Positions 35,746 through 44,800 of a stretch of DNA of 64,000 bases are shown here, one piece after another. The position numbers and the translations under genes are program-made. Location: NCBI RefSeq assembly GCF_013393325.1, contig NZ_QJRC01000095.1:124001-188000 (forward strand), in the 5' to 3' direction. The notes under the pieces were generated by a model. That model was not told where the DNA came from and did no database searches. It saw nothing but the letters and a program-made list of their open reading frames with translations. The first letter of the stretch is position 1. Every line of letters begins with the position of its first letter. The DNA is from Pseudomonas hunanensis (GTDB taxonomy: Bacteria > Pseudomonadota > Gammaproteobacteria > Pseudomonadales > Pseudomonadaceae).

Positions 35746-35796
35746 GCCAGGTCTTGCGCTTGCGGCATGCATCCCTTCACATGCCAGGCATGCGGT

Positions 35797-35973
35797 TCAG
35801 ATCTTTCTGCGGTTGGCAACGGCTACAAAGCCGATGACGGCAAAGGCAAAGAACCAGCCGGCAGTTGAAACAGGAATGATACTGTTCTGATTTATATACG
35901 AATCTGCCGCGCGCGCAGCGCCACTCAGCATTACCAGCAAAAACATCGATTTGATAATCAGAGTCGTGCGCAT
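35797..35973 (-). CDS. 58-residue exported protein with CTERM-like sorting tail
   Basis: A short gene with excellent GGAGG five bases before ATG. The product has a signal peptide (residues 1-22, ending ARA), about ten residues, then IPVSTAGW at 33-40, a hydrophobic helix to about residue 53 and a final NRRKI. Proline motif, tryptophan, single helix and basic tail are the three-part plan of PEP-CTERM/VPLPA-CTERM sorting signals recognised by exosortases, which are often tied to exopolysaccharide loci. No exosortase gene is in the window. It is the first gene of the export unit. An alternative is a plain small membrane protein. Confidence 0.65.
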   Translation of the reverse strand: MRTTLIIKSMFLLVMLSGAARAADSYINQNSIIPVSTAGWFFAFAVIGFVAVANRRKI

Positions 35974-36060
35974 ACACCCCTCCAGAAAACAGGAAAAATC
36001 AAATAGTTATTAGCGCGGTGTGGCGGGAGTTGTTTCTTTGTTGACTTGAGCTTATGGGCA

Positions 36061-36073
36061 CAATGACATTACG
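36061..36073. promoter_or_regulatory. TGAC-N5-GTCA palindrome upstream of the export unit
   Basis: TGACATTACGTCA lies in the 250-bp AT-rich region between the cupin-regulator gene and the 58-residue gene (coordinates to within a few bases). The symmetry and the promoter location suggest an operator. On the minus strand the TTGACG within it could also serve as a -35 element. The factor is unknown. Confidence 0.3.
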
Positions 36074-36198
36074 TCAATGATCCGACACCATAATAAAATT
36101 CAATGGGCGATGGGGGCTTTCGTCAAAATATCGACATGCAATTTATGCAAGGGCGCGCTATCAGGGCGGAGGCTGCGTTTCACGGCTGAGAACGCATA

Positions 36199-36217
36199 GG
36201 GGGCATGCCCTGCCCCC
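36199..36217 (-). terminator. Hairpin after the cupin-regulator gene
   Basis: GGGGGCA (36199-36205) and TGCCCCC (36211-36217) pair around a 5-base loop just beyond the regulator stop. Probable terminator, no T-run. Confidence 0.5.
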
Positions 36218-36224
36218 AGAGGTT

Positions 36225-36767
36225 TCACTCGTCTGCGTGGTGAACCACGACCAGCAACTGCGCCGGCGTGACACCTACCGAGCGTAGCCGGTGCGGCGTC
36301 TGGGCGTTGAAATGAAGGGCATCGCCCTGTTCCAGCAGCACCCGTTCGTTCATGAAGTCCACTTCCACCTGGCCAGCATGCACGAACAGGAACTCCTCGC
36401 CCTGGTGTTCCTTGAACGTGGGGTCACTGAATTCGGAGGGTGGCTGGATCAGGAACGGCAGCAGGCTGCGTTGGCCGACCTGGCTGGTGAGGGCCGCGTA
36501 TCCCGGCCCTTGCCCATCGCCTACCAACGCCTGGCGCTGGCCATGGCGCACCAGGCTGTAGCGGCTCTGCCCAGCCTGTTCTTCGGCGAACAGCTCTTCG
36601 ACATTGACGTTCAGCGCCCGTGCCAGTTTCAGCGCCGCCGCGATCGAGGGCGTGTTGAGGCCGCGCTCGACCTTGGACAGGTAGCTTTTGGTCATGCCGG
36701 TCTTTTCGGCGAGCATTTCCAGGGTCATCCCCAGTTTCTTACGCAGCAGTTTCAATCGAATAGACAT
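36225..36767 (-). CDS. XRE-cupin transcriptional regulator
   Basis: A 180-residue protein with an N-terminal XRE-type HTH (LRKKLGMTLEMLAEKTGMTKSYLSKVERG, residues 8-36). A C-terminal cupin_2 domain follows (HQGEEFLFVHAGQVEVDF... GDALHFNAQTPHRL). Such regulators sense a small ligand in the cupin barrel. It lies 80 bp beyond atoE and reads in the same direction as atoE and the CoA-transferase genes, so it may control short-chain acid use. That assignment is positional. Confidence 0.83.
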   Translation of the reverse strand: MSIRLKLLRKKLGMTLEMLAEKTGMTKSYLSKVERGLNTPSIAAALKLARALNVNVEELFAEEQAGQSRYSLVRHGQRQALVGDGQGPGYAALTSQVGQRSLLPFLIQPPSEFSDPTFKEHQGEEFLFVHAGQVEVDFMNERVLLEQGDALHFNAQTPHRLRSVGVTPAQLLVVVHHADE

Positions 36768-36846
36768 GTAACGCGTGTTTCCCAGGCTGAGGCAGCCATG
36801 ATACGCGTCTGAAAGCTGACGCCAAGCCTGCGGGGATGGCCTTCAA

Positions 36847-38264
36847 TCAAGGCATCACTGGCGGTACGTACTGCAACGTCGTACCCAGTGCCCACAGCAA
36901 CACCAGCACCAACGGCACATGCACCAGCAACTGCACGAACGAGAAGCCGATCAGGTCGCGCGCCTTGAGCCCCAGTACGCCCAGCAGCGGCAGCATGTAG
37001 AACGGGTTGATCAGGTTCGGCAAAGCTTCGGCAGCGTTGTAGATCTGCACCGCCCAGCCCAGGTGGTACTGCAGGTCATTCGCCACCAGCATCACGTAGG
37101 GGGCCTCGATGATCCACTTGCCACCGCCCGAGGGGATGAAGAAGCCCAGCACCGCCGAATACACCCCCATCAGCACGGCATAGGTGTCATGGGTGGCAAT
37201 CTGGGTGAAGAACAACGAAATATGGTGGGCCAGGGTCTGTTCGTCGACACCCTTCACCTGGGTGAGGATGGCGGCGATCGAACCGTACAGCGGGAACTGG
37301 ATCAGCACCCCCGTGGTGGTCGGCACGGCACGCGCCACCGCGTCAAGGAAACTGCGCGGGCGCCAGTGCAGCAAGGCACCGAGCATGATGAACAACAGGT
37401 TGTAGGTGTTCAGCCCGGAGATAGCGGTAATCGCCGGCTTGGTGGCGAACTCCTGGTACAGCCAGCCAGCGGCCAGGGCCACCAGCAGCAGAATCAGGAT
37501 GGGGCTGTGCTCCAGCCACTCACCTGGGCGGGTACGTTGCGGTGCGGGCGGCGCCGTGAAGGTGGGGTCGACACCACAGTCTTCAGCGCTGCGTGCACTG
37601 TTCGGGCCCGGGGCGGTGGCGTAGGCGATCACCAGCGAGACCACCACCAGCGCCGCCAACATCACGCCGGACTGCCAGAGGAAAATGGTTTCGGTGAACG
37701 GGATCACCCCAGTAATCGACAGGATCGAGGGTGGCAGGCTGGCCGGGTTGGCTTGTAGCTGCGCCGCCGACGATGACAGGCCCAGCGCCCACACCGCGCC
37801 CAAGCCCAGGTAGGCAGCCGCACCGGCGGCGCGGTAGTCCATTTTCAGGTCGGTGCGCCGCGCCAGGGCGCGTACCAGCAAACCACCGAACACCAGCGAC
37901 AGGCCCAGTTGAGCAAGGAGGCCAGCATCGATATCAGCGCTACCCAGCACACGGCCGAGCGACCGTTGCCGGGGATGCGCGCCAGGCGATCGATCAGCCG
38001 CGCGGCGGGCGGCGAACTGGCAACCACATAGCCACCAATGACCACGAAGGCCATCTGCATGGTGAACGGGATCAAGCTCCAGAAACCGTCGCCAAACGCT
38101 TTGGCGGTGTCGGTCGGCTTGGCCCCCATGGCCAGTGCGCCAATGCACACCAGCAGCACCGCCAAGGCGGCGAACACCCAGGAATCGGGGAACCAGCGTT
38201 CGGCCCAGTTGGAGCAGCGCAAGGCAAAGCGCGCGGAACGGCTGTCTTGAATTTCAGCGGCCAC
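36847..38264 (-). pseudogene. atoE: AtoE-type short-chain fatty-acid transporter, single-base frameshift
   Basis: Two overlapping frames together give a complete ~472-residue AtoE protein. The first (GTG at 38264 with AAGGA eight bases upstream) encodes AEIQDSRSARFALR through MLASLLNW. The second resumes with GLSLVFGGLLVRAL and runs to the C terminus at 36847. The break is at the CCC run 37904-37906: one more C restores the frame exactly. The intact protein would be a multi-helix inner-membrane importer of acetoacetate or butyrate. Either the gene is newly inactivated or the run was misread. The neighbouring CoA-transferase genes are intact. Confidence 0.85.
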
Positions 38265-38320
38265 AGTTGAATTCCTTTTATTGGTTTTATGAGGTGACAC
38301 GTGTTGCCAGAAAACACAAA

Positions 38321-38400
38321 ACCCTGTGGGAACAGCCATGCCCGCGAATGCATCGGTAAATTCACCGCAGCATTCGCGGGCACGCCCGCTCCCACAGGGT
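38321..38400. repeat. REP-type imperfect inverted pair
   Basis: Arms 38321-38351 and 38370-38400 (31 bases each, 18-base loop) start and end in ACCCTGTGGGA/TCCCACAGGGT with GCATTCGCGGGCA inside and several mismatches in the middle. This is the P. putida REP style. It lies between atoE and the CoA-transferase B gene, on the transcript if the genes are co-transcribed. Confidence 0.75.
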
Positions 38401-38416
38401 AGGATCGTGTAATGCC

Positions 38417-39073
38417 TTAGAAGGTCATTTCCTTCACATCATCCGGCACGATCAGCTTGCCGGCGGTTTTCTCGATGATTTCCTCGACGCTCACCCCCGG
38501 CGCAGTCTCGCGCAGGATGAACGCGCCGTCTTCGATTTCCAGGTAGGCCAGGTCGGTGAGCACCTTGCGGATGCAACCGGCACCGGTCAGCGGCAAGCTG
38601 CACTGGGGCAAAAGCTTGGACTCGCCATCCTTGGAGGCGTGGGTCATGGTGACGATGATGTTGTCGGCGCCAGCCACCAGGTCCATGGCGCCACCCATGC
38701 CCTTGACCAGCTTGCCCGGGATCATCCACGAGGCGATGTTGCCCTGCACGTCCACCTCGAAAGCACCCAGCACGGTCAGGTCGACGTGGCCACCACGGAT
38801 CATGGCGAACGATTGTGCCGAATCGAAGATCGAGGCACCGCGGCGGGCGGTGACGGTTTGCTTGCCGGCATTGATCATGTCGGCATCGATAGTGCTTTCG
38901 GTCGGGAATTCGCCCATGCCGAGCAGGCCGTTTTCCGACTGCAGCATCACATCCATATCGGCCGGTACATAGTTGGCCACCAGGGTCGGAATGCCGATGC
39001 CCAGGTTGACGTAGTAGCCGTCCTTCAGTTCACGGGCGACGCGTTGTGCCATCTGTTCGCGGGTCAGTGCCAT
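38417..39073 (-). CDS. 3-oxoacid (acetoacetyl) CoA-transferase subunit B
   Basis: A 218-residue family I CoA-transferase beta subunit. YVNLGIGIPTLVANYVP is at 21-37 and the catalytic-glutamate motif SENGLLGMG puts E47 in the active site. GGHVDLTVLGAFEVD and CIRKVLTDLAYLEI follow. With subunit A it transfers CoA from succinyl- or acetyl-CoA to acetoacetate or short-chain acids. The start at 39073 gives the family N terminus. It is encoded 34 bp after subunit A. scoB and atoA naming cannot be separated here. Confidence 0.88.
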   Translation of the reverse strand: MALTREQMAQRVARELKDGYYVNLGIGIPTLVANYVPADMDVMLQSENGLLGMGEFPTESTIDADMINAGKQTVTARRGASIFDSAQSFAMIRGGHVDLTVLGAFEVDVQGNIASWMIPGKLVKGMGGAMDLVAGADNIIVTMTHASKDGESKLLPQCSLPLTGAGCIRKVLTDLAYLEIEDGAFILRETAPGVSVEEIIEKTAGKLIVPDDVKEMTF

Positions 39074-39107
39074 GGTCAGGATCTCTTTGTTGTTCTGGTG
39101 ATGGCGC

Positions 39108-39806
39108 TCAGGCCTTGACGGTGCGCTTTTCGATACGCTTTTCGAAGGTGCCGACGATGACACGGTCCACGTAGATGCCCGGGGTGTGGATTTCGCTGGG
39201 CAGCAGCACGCCCGGCTCGACGATTTCTTCCACTTCGACCACGGTGATCTTGCCGGCGGTGGCCGCCAGCGGGTTGAAGTTTTGCGCGGTGTTGCGGTAC
39301 ACCACGTTACCGTAGTGGTCGGCCTTCCAGCCCTTGACGATGGCGAAGTCACCGGTGATAGATTCTTCGAGGATGTACTTGCGGCCCTTGAACTCGCGCA
39401 CTTCCTTGCCGTCGGCTACCGGTGTGCCGTAGCCGGTGGCAGTGTAGAACGCCGGGATGCCGGCCCCTCCTGCGCGCATTTTTTCGGCGAGGGTGCCCTG
39501 CGGGGTCAGTTCCACTTCCAGTTCGCCGCTGAGCAGCTGGCGCTCGAACTCGGCGTTTTCGCCCACGTAGGAGGCGATCATCTTGCGGATCTGCCGGTCT
39601 TCCAGCAGCACACCCAGGCCGAAGCCGTCGACGCCGCAGTTGTTGGAGACCACCGTCAGGCCCTTGACGCCACGCCGCTTGATTTCGCTGATAAGGTTTT
39701 CCGGGATGCCGCACAGGCCAAAGCCACCGGCCAGTACCGTCATGTTGTCGGTCAGGCCTTCGAGGGCCTGTTCATAAGTTGCAACGCGCTTGTCCAGTCC
39801 GGCCAT
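39108..39806 (-). CDS. 3-oxoacid (acetoacetyl) CoA-transferase subunit A
   Basis: A 232-residue CoA-transferase alpha subunit. VLAGGFGLCGIPENLI carries the glycine-rich CoA-binding loop, followed by VVSNNCGVDGFGLG, ELTPQGTLAEKMRAGGAGIPAFYT and WKADHYGNVVYRNTAQNFNP. It pairs with the downstream subunit B to activate acetoacetate. The start at 39806 has a purine-rich AGGCGGA upstream. It is divergent from a LysR gene over 140 bp, which is probably its activator. The transporter gene atoE lies downstream of subunit B. Confidence 0.88.
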   Translation of the reverse strand: MAGLDKRVATYEQALEGLTDNMTVLAGGFGLCGIPENLISEIKRRGVKGLTVVSNNCGVDGFGLGVLLEDRQIRKMIASYVGENAEFERQLLSGELEVELTPQGTLAEKMRAGGAGIPAFYTATGYGTPVADGKEVREFKGRKYILEESITGDFAIVKGWKADHYGNVVYRNTAQNFNPLAATAGKITVVEVEEIVEPGVLLPSEIHTPGIYVDRVIVGTFEKRIEKRTVKA

Positions 39807-39946
39807 GCTGATCCGCCTTTTGTAGTTGTTGAACCGACGAGGCTGTCGGTGAGCGTGTGCAGACATCTTCACCGCAAGCGACTGATTTGTTAATTTTGTT
39901 TTCGTCATCGATTGATAACTTTTACAAAACAAACAATAGGCCCGAC

Positions 39947-40852
39947 ATGAACGTCAAGCAACTGCGCGCCTTTGTCGCCGTGGCCAAGTACCAGAGCTTC
40001 GCCCAGGCCGGTGAACACCTGCATGTTTCGCAACCGGCCTTGAGCCTGACCATCAAGGCCCTGGAAGAAAACCTTGGCGGCGCCCTGCTCAGCCGCACCA
40101 CGCGCAGCGTCAGCCTGACCGCCGAAGGCGAAGTGCTACTGCCACTGGCACGGCGCCTGCTGGCCGACTGGGACGACACCGAAGAGATGCTGCGCCAGCG
40201 CTTCACCCTGCAACTGGGCCGCGTGTCGGTGGCGGCCATGCCGGCCTTCGCCGGCAATTTGCTGCCCCATTCGCTCAAGGTGTTTCGCCAACGCTACCCC
40301 AAGGTCAACGTCACCGTGCATGACGTGATCAACGAACAGGTACAGGAACTGGTTCGCCATCGCCGCGTCGAACTGGGCATCGGCTTCGAGCCGGATAACA
40401 TCGATGGGCTGGACTTTCACCCGTTGTACATGGACCGCTTCGTTGCAGTGCTGCCCGCCGACTCACCCTTGGCACTGCTGCCCCAGGTCAGCTGGGCACA
40501 GCTGATGGCCGAAGATTTCGTGGCCCTGCAACGCCCTTCGGCGGTGCGCCTGCTGATGGAGCAGAATGTGGCGGCCCAACACGGCAAGCTGGCAGTGGCC
40601 TTCGAGAGCCACCAGCTGACAACCATTGGCCGCATGGTCGCCAGCGGCCTGGGGGTCAGTGCCGTGCCGGCGCTGTGCATCAACCAGATGCAGGAGCTGG
40701 GCGCCCGTTGCGTGACCTTGGTCGAGCCTGTCGTCGAGCGGCGCATTGGCGTGATTGCGCTCAGCGAGCACCAGCTTTCCACCGCAGCGCAAGCGCTGCT
40801 TGAAGTTCTGCTTTCCAATACCCGCATCCCGGAGGTGACATGCGTTATGTGA
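39947..40852 (+). CDS. LysR-family regulator divergent from the CoA-transferase genes
   Basis: A 301-residue LysR protein. HTH is FVAVAKYQSFAQAGEHLHVSQPALSLTIKALEENLGG (10-46), with a substrate-binding domain containing VSVAAMPAFAGNLLPHSLKVF and ELGIGFEPD. It probably regulates the divergent CoA-transferase genes, judged from position. Its last 13 bases overlap the aldo-keto reductase start, so the two genes are co-transcribed. Confidence 0.85.
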   Translation: MNVKQLRAFVAVAKYQSFAQAGEHLHVSQPALSLTIKALEENLGGALLSRTTRSVSLTAEGEVLLPLARRLLADWDDTEEMLRQRFTLQLGRVSVAAMPAFAGNLLPHSLKVFRQRYPKVNVTVHDVINEQVQELVRHRRVELGIGFEPDNIDGLDFHPLYMDRFVAVLPADSPLALLPQVSWAQLMAEDFVALQRPSAVRLLMEQNVAAQHGKLAVAFESHQLTTIGRMVASGLGVSAVPALCINQMQELGARCVTLVEPVVERRIGVIALSEHQLSTAAQALLEVLLSNTRIPEVTCVM

Positions 40853-41661
40853 AACTGGCAGGTACGCAGGTCCCGGCCATCGGCCAGGGCACTTGGTACA
40901 TGGGGGAAGACCCTGCGCGCAAGGCTGACGAAGTGGCGGCCCTGCAACAGGGTATCGAGCTGGGCCTGAACCTGATCGACACCGCCGAGATGTATGCCGA
41001 AGGGGGGGCGGAAGAAGTCGTTGGCCAGGCCATTGCCGGGCGCCGCGAGCAGGTGTTTCTGGTCAGCAAGGTCTACCCGCACAATGCCGGCCGCCGCAAC
41101 ATGTCGGCCGCCTGCGAACGTAGCCTCACGCGCCTGGGCACCGACTGCATCGATCTTTACCTGTTGCACTGGCGAGGCCAGCACCCGCTGGAGGAAACCG
41201 TCGAAGCCTTCGAACGCTTGCGCGAGCAAGGCAAGATCAAGCGCTGGGGCGTGTCCAACTTCGACGTCGATGACCTGCGCGAACTGCACAACCCTGACTG
41301 TGCCACCAACCAGGTGCTGTACAACCCGGCCCAACGTGGCATCGAATTCGACTTGCTGCCGTGGTGCGAAAAGCGTGCATTACCGACCATGGCCTACTGC
41401 CCGCTGGCCCAAGGCGGGCGCTTGTTGCAACACCCGGTACTGGCAGAAATCGCCGAGCGCCATGGCGCCACACCGGCCCAGGTCAGCCTGGCCTGGGTGA
41501 CCCGTGATGACGGGGTGGTTGCCATCCCCAAGGCGGTGACGCCCGAGCATGTGCGGCTGAATGCGGCTGCGGGTGCGCTGACCTTGACCCGCGAAGACCT
41601 GCGAGCGATTGATCGGGCGTTCCCGGCACCCACGCGCAAGCAGCGGTTAGCGATGGTCTGA
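40840..41661 (+). CDS. Aldo/keto reductase
   Basis: A 273-residue NADPH-type aldo/keto reductase (TIM barrel). The catalytic tetrad is visible as D in LIDTAEMY, Tyr in the same motif, Lys in VSKVYPHN and His in LYLLHWRG; GVSNF follows. Similar YeaE/MviM-type enzymes reduce aldehydes such as methylglyoxal. GGAGGTGAC precedes the start inside the end of the LysR gene. The C terminus ends at a strong hairpin. Physiological substrate unknown. Confidence 0.83.
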   Translation: MRYVKLAGTQVPAIGQGTWYMGEDPARKADEVAALQQGIELGLNLIDTAEMYAEGGAEEVVGQAIAGRREQVFLVSKVYPHNAGRRNMSAACERSLTRLGTDCIDLYLLHWRGQHPLEETVEAFERLREQGKIKRWGVSNFDVDDLRELHNPDCATNQVLYNPAQRGIEFDLLPWCEKRALPTMAYCPLAQGGRLLQHPVLAEIAERHGATPAQVSLAWVTRDDGVVAIPKAVTPEHVRLNAAAGALTLTREDLRAIDRAFPAPTRKQRLAMV

Positions 41662-41672
41662 GTGGTAGCACT

Positions 41673-41713
41673 GCTAATTGTATGAGCGGCCTTGGGCCGC
41701 TCATACAATTAGC
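41673..41713. terminator. Bidirectional terminator hairpin
   Basis: Perfect 19-base arms (41673-41691 and 41695-41713) with a 3-base loop lie between the aldo/keto reductase stop and the dnaE2 stop. The arms begin and end with GCTAATTG/CAATTAGC, giving A/T-rich flanks in both directions as expected for a two-way terminator. Confidence 0.85.
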
Positions 41714-41719
41714 GTACGG

Positions 41720-44700
41720 TTAATGAAAATCCCGGCTACGCACATCCAGCCCTTGCAACAGCGGGCTCACATCCTCCAGCCGCCGTGCAATCAAGTGCCG
41801 CACACCATTCTCCTGCTCCAGCCGCCCACTGACCTTGAGCAGCTGAGCCCCCACCAAGGCCCGCCGCTGCCGTTCGGCAATGTCCCGCCACACCACCACG
41901 TTGACCATCCCGTGCTCATCCTCCAGGGTAACGAAGGTCACTCCACTCGCGGTCTGGGGCCGTTGGCGGCCTACTACCAACCCGGCCACGGCAATGGTGT
42001 CGCCATGCTCGACACCTTGCAGCTCACTCGAGCTACGACACCCCAGCGCCCTCAGGCGTGAGCGCAGCAGGGCCAGTGGATGCGGGCCAAGCGTAGTACC
42101 GAGGGTTTGATAATCGGCTACCAGGTCCTCGTCCACGGTAGGTGCAGGCAAAGCCACCGCCACTTCCGGCAAGGCTTGCACGTCGGCGAACAACGGCAGC
42201 TGCGGCTGCACCGCTGCCACCTGCCAGCGTGCCTGATGCCGATCGCTGGCCAAGGCCCGCAGCGCTCCGGCATCGGCCAGGCGGGCTCGGGCCCGTGAGT
42301 CGAGCCCGGCACGCAGGCACAGGTCTTCGACGTCGCGCCATGGCCGTTGCGCCCTTGCCTGCTGCAAACGCCTGGCATCGGCTTCGGCCAGGCCACGCAC
42401 AAGGCGCAAGCCCATGCGAATGGCCAATGTGCCATGCTCATCAGGCTCGAGGGTACAGTCCCATTCACTGTGGCAAACGTCTACGGGCCGCACCTCGATA
42501 CCCTGGCGGCGAGCCTCCTGCAGCAACTGGTCAGGGCTGTAGAAGCCCATCGGCCAGCTGTTGACCAACGCACACGTGAAGATCGCCGGCTCATGGCACT
42601 TCAACCAACTGCTGGCGTAGCACAGCAGGGCAAAACTGGCCGCATGCGATTCAGGGAAGCCGTAGCTGCCAAAGCCCTTGATTTGCTCGAAGATGCGCTG
42701 GGCAAACGCCAGCTCGTAACCGTTGCGCAGCATGCCCTGTACCAGCCGCTCGCGGTGCGGTTCCAGGCCACCATGGCGCTTCCAGGCCGCCATGCTGCGG
42801 CGCAACTGGTCAGCCTCGCCCGGCGTATAGTCGGCTGCGACCATGGCCAGTTCCATCACCTGCTCCTGGAATAGCGGTACACCCAACGTACGTTCGAAGA
42901 CTGCCTTGAGTTGCGCGGACGGGTACGTCACCGGCTCCTGTTTCAGGCGCCGGCGCAGGTACGGATGAACCATGTCGCCCTGGATCGGACCGGGGCGGAC
43001 GATGGCCACTTCGATGACCAGATCGTAGAACGTGGTGGGCCGCAGCCTGGGCAACATGGCCATTTGCGCGCGTGACTCGATCTGGAACACACCCATGGTC
43101 TCGGCGCGGCTGATCATGGCGTAGGTGGCTGGGTCTTCGCTGGGGATGGTCGCCAGGGTCAGCTGCCGGCCACGGTGGCGCTGCAGCAGGTCGAAGCAAC
43201 GGCGCAAGGCACTGAGCATGCCCAGCGCCAGCACGTCGACCTTGAGCAAGCCGACCATGTCCAGGTCGTCCTTGTCCCACTGGATCACCGTACGCTGCGC
43301 CATGGCCGCATTCTCCACTGGCACCAACTGGTCGAGCGGTTGCTGGGAGATGACGAAGCCACCTGGGTGTTGCGACAGGTGCCGGGGGAAGCCGATCAGT
43401 TCACCAGCAAGTACCAGCACCCGCCGCAGCGAAGGGCTGCCGGCCTCAAAACCGGCCTCGGCCAGGCGCTGCTCATCGGGTATACGGTCGCTCCAGCGGC
43501 CACAGCACTTGGCCAATGCATCCACCTGGTCGGCAGGCAGCCCCAGCACCCTCGCCACATCCCGCACAGCTCCGGCGGCATGATAGGTGTTGACCACCGC
43601 CGTCAGTGCTGCACGGTGCCGGCCATAGCGGCGGAACACGTACTGGATCACTTCTTCGCGTCGGTCATGCTCGAAATCCACATCGATATCGGGCGGCTCG
43701 TTGCGTTCGCGAGACAGAAATCGCTCGAACAGCAGGTGATGCTCCATAGGGTCGAGTTCGGTGATGCCCAGCACGAAACACACTACCGAGTTGGCTGCCG
43801 AGCCACGGCCCTGGCACAGAATGCGCTGGCTGCGGGCGAAAGCGACAATGTCGTGCACGGTCAAGAAATAGCTTTCGTAACCAAGCTCTTCGATCAACGC
43901 CAGTTCCTTGGCCAGCACATCGCGCACCTTTTCACTTGGCCCGTTTGGCCAGCGCAACGGCAAGCCCTGCTCGCACAGATCACGCAACCAGCTGGCCGGG
44001 GTGTGGCCCTCGGGCACCAGTTCGCACGGGTACTGGTATTTCAATTCGCTGAGGTCGAATTGACAGCGCTGGGCAATGGTCAAGGTCTCTGCCAGCAAGT
44101 TGGCCGGGTACAGTTCCCCCAGTTGCGCTTGGCTGCGCAGGTGCCGCTCGCCGTTGGCAAACAGAAAGCGCCCGGCCTCGTTTACCTGGCAATGCTGGCG
44201 GATGGCAGTCATGCAGTCCTGCAAGGCACGGCGGCCTCGCACATGCATATGTACGTCGCCACAGGCCACGGCGCGCACGCCCACATCAGCCGCCAGTGCC
44301 TGCAGGCGCTGCAGGCGCATGGCATCGTCACAGCCCCGGTGCAGGTGCACGGCCAGCCACAGACGCTCGGCGAATACACTGCGCAGCCATTCACCGGTGG
44401 CTTTATCAACACTGTCGTCGGCCACCCACAAGGCCAGCAGGCCTTGATGGTGCTGCTGCAGGTCGTCACGAAACAACTGGTACTCACCCTTCTCTGTCCG
44501 CCGCCGGGCACGGGTGATCAGTGCGCACAGGTTCTGGTAGCCGGTCAGGTTCTCGACCAACAGCACCAGCTTGGGCCCGTCGTGCAACTGCACCTCGCTG
44601 CCGACGATGAGCCGCAGCTGATGCGCCTTGGCGGCCTGCCAGGCGCGCACGATACCGGCCAACGTGCATTCGTCAGTAATCGCCAAGGCCTGGTAGCCTT

Positions 44701-44800
44701 GTTCGCGCGCGCGCCGGAACAGCTCATCGGCACTCGACGCACCGCGCTGGAAGCTGAAGTTGGACAGGCAATGCAGCTCGGCATAACCCGGCGTGTTCAT
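41720..44800 (-). CDS. dnaE2: Error-prone DNA polymerase III alpha homologue DnaE2 (ImuC)
   Basis: A 1026-residue C-family polymerase, shorter than DnaE1 (~1170). The N-terminal PHP domain starts YAELHCLSNFSFQRGAS. The palm region carries PPDIDVDFEHDRREEVIQY with its catalytic aspartates, and GRGSAANSVVCF lies upstream. The end has an OB-fold segment (DTIAVAGLVVGRQRPQTASGVTF). DnaE2 performs mutagenic translesion synthesis with ImuB and ImuA. The ATG at 44800 overlaps the imuB stop (ATGA), which fixes the start. Last gene of the LexA2-controlled operon. Confidence 0.95.
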   Translation of the reverse strand: MNTPGYAELHCLSNFSFQRGASSADELFRRAREQGYQALAITDECTLAGIVRAWQAAKAHQLRLIVGSEVQLHDGPKLVLLVENLTGYQNLCALITRARRRTEKGEYQLFRDDLQQHHQGLLALWVADDSVDKATGEWLRSVFAERLWLAVHLHRGCDDAMRLQRLQALAADVGVRAVACGDVHMHVRGRRALQDCMTAIRQHCQVNEAGRFLFANGERHLRSQAQLGELYPANLLAETLTIAQRCQFDLSELKYQYPCELVPEGHTPASWLRDLCEQGLPLRWPNGPSEKVRDVLAKELALIEELGYESYFLTVHDIVAFARSQRILCQGRGSAANSVVCFVLGITELDPMEHHLLFERFLSRERNEPPDIDVDFEHDRREEVIQYVFRRYGRHRAALTAVVNTYHAAGAVRDVARVLGLPADQVDALAKCCGRWSDRIPDEQRLAEAGFEAGSPSLRRVLVLAGELIGFPRHLSQHPGGFVISQQPLDQLVPVENAAMAQRTVIQWDKDDLDMVGLLKVDVLALGMLSALRRCFDLLQRHRGRQLTLATIPSEDPATYAMISRAETMGVFQIESRAQMAMLPRLRPTTFYDLVIEVAIVRPGPIQGDMVHPYLRRRLKQEPVTYPSAQLKAVFERTLGVPLFQEQVMELAMVAADYTPGEADQLRRSMAAWKRHGGLEPHRERLVQGMLRNGYELAFAQRIFEQIKGFGSYGFPESHAASFALLCYASSWLKCHEPAIFTCALVNSWPMGFYSPDQLLQEARRQGIEVRPVDVCHSEWDCTLEPDEHGTLAIRMGLRLVRGLAEADARRLQQARAQRPWRDVEDLCLRAGLDSRARARLADAGALRALASDRHQARWQVAAVQPQLPLFADVQALPEVAVALPAPTVDEDLVADYQTLGTTLGPHPLALLRSRLRALGCRSSSELQGVEHGDTIAVAGLVVGRQRPQTASGVTFVTLEDEHGMVNVVVWRDIAERQRRALVGAQLLKVSGRLEQENGVRHLIARRLEDVSPLLQGLDVRSRDFH

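Noticed and set aside
35777..35977. 66-codon frame overlapping the 58-residue gene in another frame
   Set aside because: Cysteine-rich with no signal or RBS; the other frame has a strong GGAGG and a coherent signal-helix-basic tail.
37845..38339. Programmed frameshifting in atoE
   Set aside because: There is no slippery heptamer or stimulatory structure in evidence, and the AtoE family is encoded in one frame; a single-base loss explains it.
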